Assembly: GCF_014898815.1 (NCBI RefSeq)
Contig: NW_026515539.1
Span: 3,658,001-3,722,000 of the forward strand
Direction: 5' to 3'
DNA from: Panonychus citri
Taxonomy: Eukaryota > Arthropoda > Arachnida > Trombidiformes > Tetranychidae
Length of the DNA stretch: 64,000 nucleotides
Under the pieces are notes generated by a model that did no database searches, was not told where the DNA came from, and saw only the letters and a program-made list of their open reading frames with translations. Positions 57,985 to 64,000 of this stretch are shown one piece after another (position 1 is the stretch's first letter; every line of letters begins with the position of its first letter). Position numbers and translations under genes: made by a program.

Positions 57985-58641
57985 TCAGATTGTGTATACA
58001 GTTTGTTCGTCTTTTGTTGAAGGGATTATATTAGTTCTTAATCTCAATTCTTCTGGAGTTTGCTGAGTCGTATCTATTAAAAGATAACTATATGGTTGCT
58101 TTGTAGCGTCGGTATACACTGACATGAAGTTCTTCACTTTTGAAGGGAAAAGTTGTTGACCAAGTGCATTTATCTGTTTGAGATCTCTTCGGTTTTTCAT
58201 TAAAACTATTATCTGGCTATTCAAACTTATATTTCTCATTTCTTTACCTTTAGCAAATATATTTTGAACTATTGAAATAATACTAAATCCTAGATGATGG
58301 CTCCCTCTTGTAAAAAAATTTGAAACTTCACTTGCATTTGCTGCCTCGCTCATCAAGTCGTCGAGTACAACAACATCAGGCAAAATTTCAATTATATCTT
58401 CTTCACTAGGAACTCCTTGATTATATGTTATGCTGCAATTGGGTACGGGAATATCATGAGTTTTTTGGTTTATACCATAACACCATAATACTTTGAGATT
58501 TTTCGTTTGATTGATAAATATAAGCTTTCTATGGTATTTCAAAAGATCTCTAACAAAATGAGTTTTACCAGAGCCCGTTGGACCTCCGATTAAAGCTGTA
58601 AAAGGATGTCTTAGCATTATTGCTCTGGATGATACCTTCAT
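57985..58641 (-). CDS. Polinton packaging ATPase (FtsK/HerA, A32-like), 218 aa
   Basis: Walker A GGPTGSGKTHF lies at about residues 19-29, Walker B VVVLDDL at about 90-96, and a sensor-like region VQNIFAKGKEMRNIS at about 125-138. The family pumps DNA into preformed capsids. Length is normal for Polinton ATPases and the frame is intact. It lies 138 bp downstream of PolB on the same strand. Intactness beside a broken capsid gene is notable. Confidence 0.9.
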   Translation of the reverse strand: MKVSSRAIMLRHPFTALIGGPTGSGKTHFVRDLLKYHRKLIFINQTKNLKVLWCYGINQKTHDIPVPNCSITYNQGVPSEEDIIEILPDVVVLDDLMSEAANASEVSNFFTRGSHHLGFSIISIVQNIFAKGKEMRNISLNSQIIVLMKNRRDLKQINALGQQLFPSKVKNFMSVYTDATKQPYSYLLIDTTQQTPEELRLRTNIIPSTKDEQTVYTI

Positions 58642-58779
58642 TTTAATACAGAGTATCGGTTAACGATCAACTATTATTCAACTAATATGTATAATGTTAC
58701 TGAGTCAGAGTGAGATAATAATACGGAATCAGACGCCAAACGAGGACTTTATATAGCAGCGTTAGATCAATGAGAAAGT

Positions 58780-61700
58780 CTACATAAGAGTATAACCGAA
58801 AGGTAGCGTTGAATAATCTTGCTCAATTATACGTCTCTTATCGTAGACTAATCTATAAACTTTTTCATACTCATTAGATTGAACTTGATTCTCTTTATTT
58901 GTTTTGAAAACAAGTTGTTCAACATGTATTTTTTCTTCAGATTGATTTCTAATAGAGTTTTTAATAAGCTGCTCCATAGTATCAAAATTCAACTTTTCTC
59001 TCGCTTTATAGTTCATTGTAATTCCTTTTATTTTACAGCAATAATGTAAATTACTGCAACTAGGATCCTTAACTTCATAAGCATAGTTTTTAGGACCTCC
59101 TGATACAAATTTAGTTATATATGAACCTGTTCCATAATCTGAAAGTTCATCAGTCAACTCTCCTAAATAGTCTCCTAGCTTGGGTCTGAATTCGTCATTA
59201 TCGGTCTCAACATAAATTACCGAATCAGTGTCAAAATACAATATTCGGTTTTCCAGTTTTTCTAATAAATCGTAGAGTTTAAGCCTTGCGTAAGTAGTAG
59301 TAAAGGCAGCAATCACGACATTTGAATGTTTAGAATCTTGGATAAACTCTTCATTATCCTCAAACTGAACCATCATTGTAGAATTATTGACTAAAAAAGC
59401 ATCAGTCACAGTTTTAGAACTATCACTCAAAATTTTCAAAAAATCTGCAGGCTCATGCATGTAAACAGTTTGTGGTAAGTTTGTTCGCTGAGCAAACTTA
59501 CCCCAAAAACTGTTAGCCATCAATTTTGCTTGTGTTCTCAGCGATGGATTCTTAACGATTTTATCTTTATCTAAAATGATACCTTCCTTTGATTTATAAC
59601 TTTCAATGTAGCTATCTTTATCAGATTCAGTTTCAATATTCTCCGGATAACCACTTGATTCAACTTTCAATTTAAGCCATTTATCCATAAACGAGCTAAA
59701 AAACCCTCCTTCTTTATTGACGCTATCATACTTGATGAGTTCCCTGAAATTCCATACTTCATAGATTTTCAATATCTCATAACCTTTCTCTAAGGCTTTC
59801 TTGAGTTCAGGTGTTGTCCAAGTTCCTACAAATGCTCTTTCTTGATCAGAATGAAAGCAATCATCTTGATTTCTATCTTTAGCACACTTAACACAAAGAG
59901 GAAACATAAGTTTACCATCAACTCTCACAGGAAGAACCGGTAAATACAATTTCTTAGGAGCAGAAACTTGACAAAGAACGAAACCGTCATAATTATTTAT
60001 ATCTATACCTTCATAATCGAGATTGAATTTAATAACTTCAGGATGTCCTTTAGGAAAGGCGCAATACTTAACAACGTAGGGGTATAAGCTAGTAAAATCA
60101 AAGTATCTGATTTTTTCATTATTTTTAGTCTCATAAAAAAGTTTGATAGCATTGGTTCGACCTCCAAAAAAAGCATCACGAGGATTAAGAGGTGGTTTTC
60201 TGTTACGTTTATCCTGTAGATACTTTTCATACCGATCAATCATTTTTTTATCTTTCATTTCATTTTCATGAAATTGACACTCCCATATTATCTCGATGTC
60301 ATAACCAAGAGTTTTTAAATCTTCCAACTTTTTCATTGTATTGAAATACAGCGTATCCATTGACTTATTAAGCCAAGTAGTACTAGCAATTTCTCTATCA
60401 TTTGGATAACATCTTTTACATCCATGATAGAAGCAACCCAAGAATTCGTAAATCGTTTGTGATTCAAAATGGTAACCGTCAACAAAATATTTACCAATTT
60501 TTTTCTCTTTTATAATAATGATTGATTTTTTTTCTGATAACCAATCTAGCCAAAAGTCACCAATGACTGAGCTTTTTCGTCTTGGTTCATATCCTCTAGA
60601 AGGAATAATAGCAATAGATTTAGGGGGTAAGAAAAAACATTTATAAACCTCCATACAAGCTTGGGCTATAGTGATACATCTTGATATAGGATCAATTGAT
60701 GTTTGTTCCCTGAAACTTTTTCTAAACTTCTGAAAAGATCTTTGTAGTATACTTACATCCAAAGCACAATATTTGATCAACTCATCCTTGAAATTGAAAT
60801 TTTTATCCTTAACTTCACTATACCAATCCAATAAATCTGTCCTTTCTTTAGGAGAAAGATTATCAACGTCGTAAAACGATATGTCAGGATAGGGTCCAAC
60901 GTAATTCCAATTTTTATTCAAATTGAATTTATGTGGAAACCATCCTTTTTGGGAGTTTAATCCAAAAGCTTTTGGAAGAGCTTTTAGAGGCATTGGAAGA
61001 AAAGAAACAGAATCTAAGAACTTAACGTTGGCAAAACTCATTGTGATTATTTTGGATCCGGATTTAATCACTTTAGGAGTACCAGCAATGTGGTTATCAT
61101 TAAGATATTGTAGAACGAAGTGGAAATCATAAGCTTTACCATTATGAGCTATAACGAAAATCTTAGGGTTATTAGAATCAATTTGAATAACATTGTCATT
61201 TAATGTTTTACGTAAATCTTTGAAAATCCATTTACAAAACGTTTCAACACAATTAGGGCCTTCAAAAACTTGATCTTTTCTTTGACAGAGAATACATCCA
61301 GGATTATCATTATCTTCACAGTAACTACAACAATGCGATGAACATAATAAATTAGGAGTATGAATACCTTCAGATGAAGTGGTACTCTCAATATCGTAAT
61401 AAACAATTGCTTTGTAAGACAAGTCCTCTTTTCTAATTTTATTAAGATTCGGCTGTACCATATAGCAAAAATGACGTTTAGATTCAACTAATTCTCTACA
61501 TGTGTTGCAGTAAAATTTATAGCAAACATGTTGTCGCTTTGATTTAAATGTGCGATTACAATCCAAACACTTTCGCAAACTATTACAAATCTTATTTTTC
61601 ACATGGTTTTCATAACAGTTTGTCTCACAAAACGAACGATTACAAGTATGACACTCAATCTCATCGATTCCAGTACATGCAGGAGTACCGAAACAAAACT

Positions 61701-62571
61701 TACAAGTACTTTCACATTTATGATTTGATCTTTCTCGGTAACCTTTCACGCATTTTTCGCAGAAATAATCAAAACCTAAAAAAGCTTTAAGCGATCTAGT
61801 AGGGTAATAATGATTATCACGATACAAAAGATAAATAGATTTATCAGAATCAGGTCCTTTGAATATAACTGTGGAGGTTTTAGCATCCACCACAACTATA
61901 CGATAACCTTCTAGTATATTTTGGAATTTTTCTAGTTCTGCAACTCCACAATTAGAAAAGGCTATTATTTCAGCGGATGTACAAAGCTTCTTAGCTGCAA
62001 CGAGCTGTATCTTTCCAGCATCATCTTTCAACCTTCTCCATTCTTTCCCATCTAGCTTATCAGCAATAGCTTTACCTACAACTAAAGACCTAGCACAGCA
62101 AAGGCCGTCTCTTTCGATCATAATAGCTTTTGTTGACCTTCTTTCGTAAGAATTTAAATCTGTATCTCCGTACTTTCGTTTACTTCCCCCACCACTAGGC
62201 ATTTTTATGATAACTATATCCACTGTTAGAAGACCTTGGAACAGAAATTCGATATTAGATTGACAAACTTTGAATATAGCGTTAGTTATTACGTTTCTAG
62301 TCAACTGAGACCCTCTTTGAAAAGAGATCCATATATCTTTTACCAAAGTTTCGTTTCTTATCATTATCTTAATCATATCTGAATCATCGACTCTAAAGCC
62401 AATGTCAGCTATTGCTCGAAACAAAGTATTCTCAATATTTACGATGAGTGACATCAATGATTGTGTTTCTCTTTGTCCATCATATGTTATTTCTATCTGT
62501 CGTGAAATTTCTATGTAGTTCCATGATGGATTTGTTCTTTCACTGGTCGTGAGAACGCGATAATTAAACAT
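58780..62571 (-). CDS. PolB: Polinton protein-primed DNA polymerase B, 1263 aa
   Basis: Residues 1-260 form the Polinton-specific N-terminal region including DGLCCARSLVVGKA (about 155-168). Residues 271-370 hold a series of CxxC zinc-binding pairs. The proofreading exonuclease has Exo I YYDIEST (D393, E395), Exo II AHNGKAYDF (about 475-483) and Exo III YCALDVSIL (about 601-609). The polymerase has motif A YFDFTSLYP (D825), motif B KLMANSFWGKF (K1016, N1020) and motif C YFDTDS (D1114, D1116). Insertions between A and the exonuclease correspond to TPR1-type segments of protein-primed enzymes, and GCFYHGCKRCY near 712-722 is a typical Polinton signature. All catalytic residues are present and the frame is uninterrupted, so the enzyme could be active. 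Confidence 0.95.
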   Translation of the reverse strand: MFNYRVLTTSERTNPSWNYIEISRQIEITYDGQRETQSLMSLIVNIENTLFRAIADIGFRVDDSDMIKIMIRNETLVKDIWISFQRGSQLTRNVITNAIFKVCQSNIEFLFQGLLTVDIVIIKMPSGGGSKRKYGDTDLNSYERRSTKAIMIERDGLCCARSLVVGKAIADKLDGKEWRRLKDDAGKIQLVAAKKLCTSAEIIAFSNCGVAELEKFQNILEGYRIVVVDAKTSTVIFKGPDSDKSIYLLYRDNHYYPTRSLKAFLGFDYFCEKCVKGYRERSNHKCESTCKFCFGTPACTGIDEIECHTCNRSFCETNCYENHVKNKICNSLRKCLDCNRTFKSKRQHVCYKFYCNTCRELVESKRHFCYMVQPNLNKIRKEDLSYKAIVYYDIESTTSSEGIHTPNLLCSSHCCSYCEDNDNPGCILCQRKDQVFEGPNCVETFCKWIFKDLRKTLNDNVIQIDSNNPKIFVIAHNGKAYDFHFVLQYLNDNHIAGTPKVIKSGSKIITMSFANVKFLDSVSFLPMPLKALPKAFGLNSQKGWFPHKFNLNKNWNYVGPYPDISFYDVDNLSPKERTDLLDWYSEVKDKNFNFKDELIKYCALDVSILQRSFQKFRKSFREQTSIDPISRCITIAQACMEVYKCFFLPPKSIAIIPSRGYEPRRKSSVIGDFWLDWLSEKKSIIIIKEKKIGKYFVDGYHFESQTIYEFLGCFYHGCKRCYPNDREIASTTWLNKSMDTLYFNTMKKLEDLKTLGYDIEIIWECQFHENEMKDKKMIDRYEKYLQDKRNRKPPLNPRDAFFGGRTNAIKLFYETKNNEKIRYFDFTSLYPYVVKYCAFPKGHPEVIKFNLDYEGIDINNYDGFVLCQVSAPKKLYLPVLPVRVDGKLMFPLCVKCAKDRNQDDCFHSDQERAFVGTWTTPELKKALEKGYEILKIYEVWNFRELIKYDSVNKEGGFFSSFMDKWLKLKVESSGYPENIETESDKDSYIESYKSKEGIILDKDKIVKNPSLRTQAKLMANSFWGKFAQRTNLPQTVYMHEPADFLKILSDSSKTVTDAFLVNNSTMMVQFEDNEEFIQDSKHSNVVIAAFTTTYARLKLYDLLEKLENRILYFDTDSVIYVETDNDEFRPKLGDYLGELTDELSDYGTGSYITKFVSGGPKNYAYEVKDPSCSNLHYCCKIKGITMNYKAREKLNFDTMEQLIKNSIRNQSEEKIHVEQLVFKTNKENQVQSNEYEKVYRLVYDKRRIIEQDYSTLPFGYTLM

Positions 62572-62905
62572 TTTAAATTATATTTACAAATTTTATTAAG
62601 GATTATAATGAGTACAAGTTATTTTTTTCGTTTTACGTTTTGAATTTTTTTTTGTGTTTGTGAAATTTTGTATTTTTTTTGGGTTTTCAACTTTATGGCT
62701 ATATGGTAAATTAATTATAATGATAAAGAAATAAAATCAAAGATCGAAAGAAAATAAAGAAAGTAAAGAAAAAAGAATAATGGAACTTAAAAGTAAAGAT
62801 ATTGAATATAGATATAAAGTGTATCGAAATTGGATAAATGTTGATTAAATGATAATAAGTTGATTTGCTATATAGATAGCATCATAATCGTCATGATGAT
62901 GTTGT
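62572..62905. other. Intergenic spacer between PolB and the next Polinton ORFs
   Basis: 334 bp of AT-rich sequence without an ORF. It should contain the PolB promoter, but no TATA/initiator pair stands out. Confidence 0.5.
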
Positions 62906-63409
62906 TTACGATCGTCGGCGTTTCTGTTGAAGAGAAGATGGTAAAAGGTTATCTTTAGTAAGATGGTCTTTATCAATACCATAGGCAAGCTCAAAGCAAG
63001 GTGATCTCTCGTTATGAAAAGCTGCTAGAACGCCATCTCTGAACAGTTTATTCGATTTCTGTTCATTGAAATGAACCTGAAGAAGTTTAACAGCTTCCTG
63101 CTCAGATTTCTCGAAAAAACTCATTATCTTGATGAAAAGCAATTGGATCTCTTTATCATGCTCTTTACTCATCATGAGATCTTCGAACCATTTCTCACAA
63201 ATTAGCGAAGATGGAGTAACAGTAATGCAGTTATGATCAGCAGGCGAGAGAACTTCATATTCAACGTTATTTCCTCGTTGTTTACATCCAGGACACTTTG
63301 TTTTTATGTAATTAGCCGCAACCTTGAACAATACGAAGCTCATACAGTTGAAGAGAATATCGCTGGCAACTTCCTCAACCGAATCGAAATTTTCGACAAA
63401 GTAAGCCAT
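62906..63409 (-). CDS. Unrecognised Polinton ORF, 167 aa, with Cys/His motif
   Basis: The protein has KCPGC at about residues 38-42 and HNC at about 59-61, a possible zinc site (CxxC with HxC), then a helical middle part and a very basic end (QQKRRRS). It overlaps the preceding ORF by 70 bp in another frame. The two may be separate early genes or one gene split by a single indel near 63400. No family is recognised with confidence. Confidence 0.45.
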   Translation of the reverse strand: MAYFVENFDSVEEVASDILFNCMSFVLFKVAANYIKTKCPGCKQRGNNVEYEVLSPADHNCITVTPSSLICEKWFEDLMMSKEHDKEIQLLFIKIMSFFEKSEQEAVKLLQVHFNEQKSNKLFRDGVLAAFHNERSPCFELAYGIDKDHLTKDNLLPSSLQQKRRRS

Positions 63410-63828
63410 GGGTGAATGATCCTGATTAACCTGGTAATTTCTTTTTTCTGGAGCATAATTCCGCTAACTTTGTCTTTCTCAAGTAAGACAGCGTATTTTT
63501 CTGTTGAAGATTCATCTTCATCCTCAATCAGGTAAACAGAGCGGCGATAATAAGCGTTGTTAGTAAAATGTTGAACTTCTTCCTCGCCTTCTTCCAATAG
63601 CTCTTGAAGTTTGAGCAGCTCTTTAACTTTGAGCCGTATACCTGTTGGAGTCCATAAACCTTCTTTCGTCCAAACTCTTAGATCGATACTGAGCCAAGTC
63701 TTACGCATATCAGTATCTTCATGAAGAGATTCCTGTTTAGCTCTGACGACACGAATGGATTTGGTTTTACCAGCTAAGAATCCACCGCAAGTGCTTATCA
63801 AAGAGAACATCAAGTTATCCCATTCCAT
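63340..63828 (-). CDS. Polinton ORF with PC4-like DNA-binding pattern, 162 aa
   Basis: Residues about 45-80 (SIDLRVWTKEG, then PTGIRLKVKELLKL) follow the pattern of the PC4 single-strand DNA-binding fold: a beta strand with R and an aromatic, then PT, GI, L and a helix. A second similar segment, YAVLLEKDKVSGIMLQKKEI at about 112-131, suggests a duplicated domain. PC4-like proteins occur in several large DNA viruses and bind single-stranded DNA or act in transcription. The ORF starts 172 bp from the window end. Assignment is by motif only. Confidence 0.45.
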   Translation of the reverse strand: MEWDNLMFSLISTCGGFLAGKTKSIRVVRAKQESLHEDTDMRKTWLSIDLRVWTKEGLWTPTGIRLKVKELLKLQELLEEGEEEVQHFTNNAYYRRSVYLIEDEDESSTEKYAVLLEKDKVSGIMLQKKEITRLIRIIHPWLTLSKISIRLRKLPAIFSSTV

Positions 63829-64000
63829 CTTGGCTATATCGTACTATTTTTCAGATTCGGAAAACGATATTGATCTTTCTGTTAACTACTTGTTTTTCTG
63901 ATACTGCAGGTTCGTACTAGATGACGCACAGGATTGTTAACTTCGTTTAATCAAGGCTGTTGCTCTAACAATGAAGGACTTATGAAAGCTTTTGAATAAT
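63829..64000. other. Right window edge, Polinton interior
   Basis: 172 bp without an ORF, upstream of the leftward PC4-like ORF. It is a likely promoter region, but no clear motif was found. Confidence 0.4.

Larger units (their letters stand above)
53111..64000 (-). mobile_element. Polinton/Maverick (virus-like DNA transposon), left part, cut by window end
   Basis: Protein-primed PolB, an FtsK/HerA-type packaging ATPase, a retroviral-type integrase, a double-jelly-roll capsid protein and a penton-like protein occur together on one strand, the defining gene set of Polintons. Gene order from right to left is a PC4-like ORF, PolB, ATPase, two small conserved proteins, integrase, penton-like, basic protein and major capsid protein. 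The left end is placed near a GC-rich hairpin at 53118-53158 where AT-rich host text stops; the terminal inverted repeat cannot be confirmed because the other end is outside. The adenain-type protease was not found here and may lie to the right or be lost. Confidence 0.85.

Overview
The window looks like an arthropod nuclear genome segment. It is very AT-rich, intron-bearing and full of short CT/GA and ATG microsatellites. It carries parts of two recognisable animal genes, a serotonin 5-HT7-type receptor and the end of a TMEM41A-type membrane protein. A mite or another small chelicerate would fit, but the species cannot be fixed from sequence alone.

Layout. (1) 1-11949: the last two coding exons of a TMEM41A-like gene, split by an intron of about 11.7 kb (GT-AG, phase 1) that hosts a TA-flanked MITE. 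(2) 12812-12987: a possible 3' terminal exon of an unidentified minus-strand gene. (3) 14695-29341: the most unusual part. A block of about 5.3 kb with ambisense genes occurs twice at a period of 6315 bp, next to five copies (some decayed) of a palindromic MITE called M here (188-bp inverted arms, CAGGGCG ends, TA target duplication). The plus strand holds ORF A, ORF B (RING finger), ORF C and ORF D (cysteine-rich). The opposite strand holds one large gene E (1069 aa). All three transcription units have TATAAA with a CA initiator dinucleotide at the same 29-nt offset. I do not recognise A, C or E. The layout resembles a small ambisense DNA virus or virus-derived element. (4) 29342-38300: non-coding, with a second kind of foldback element at 32762-33321. 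(5) 38683-41362: the 5-HT7-type receptor gene on the minus strand, with a very large low-complexity third cytoplasmic loop. (6) 41363-53110: no gene seen. (7) 53111-64000: a Polinton/Maverick element, all genes on the minus strand, running off the right edge. Protein-primed DNA polymerase B and the packaging ATPase are intact. The integrase, penton-like protein and double-jelly-roll major capsid genes are broken by frameshifts.

How the parts work together. In the Polinton, PolB with its terminal repeats would copy the element, the integrase would insert it, and the ATPase, capsid, penton-like and basic proteins would form and fill a virion. The broken capsid genes argue that this copy no longer makes particles. 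In the ambisense block, D and E converge tail to tail and the promoters face inward from the M repeats, as in a compact self-contained genome. Copy 1 keeps E intact and breaks D; copy 2 keeps D intact and breaks C and E. The two copies differ almost only by small indels in short repeats, so part of this damage may be assembly consensus error rather than decay. No database search or alignment program was run; family calls rest on motifs read by eye.
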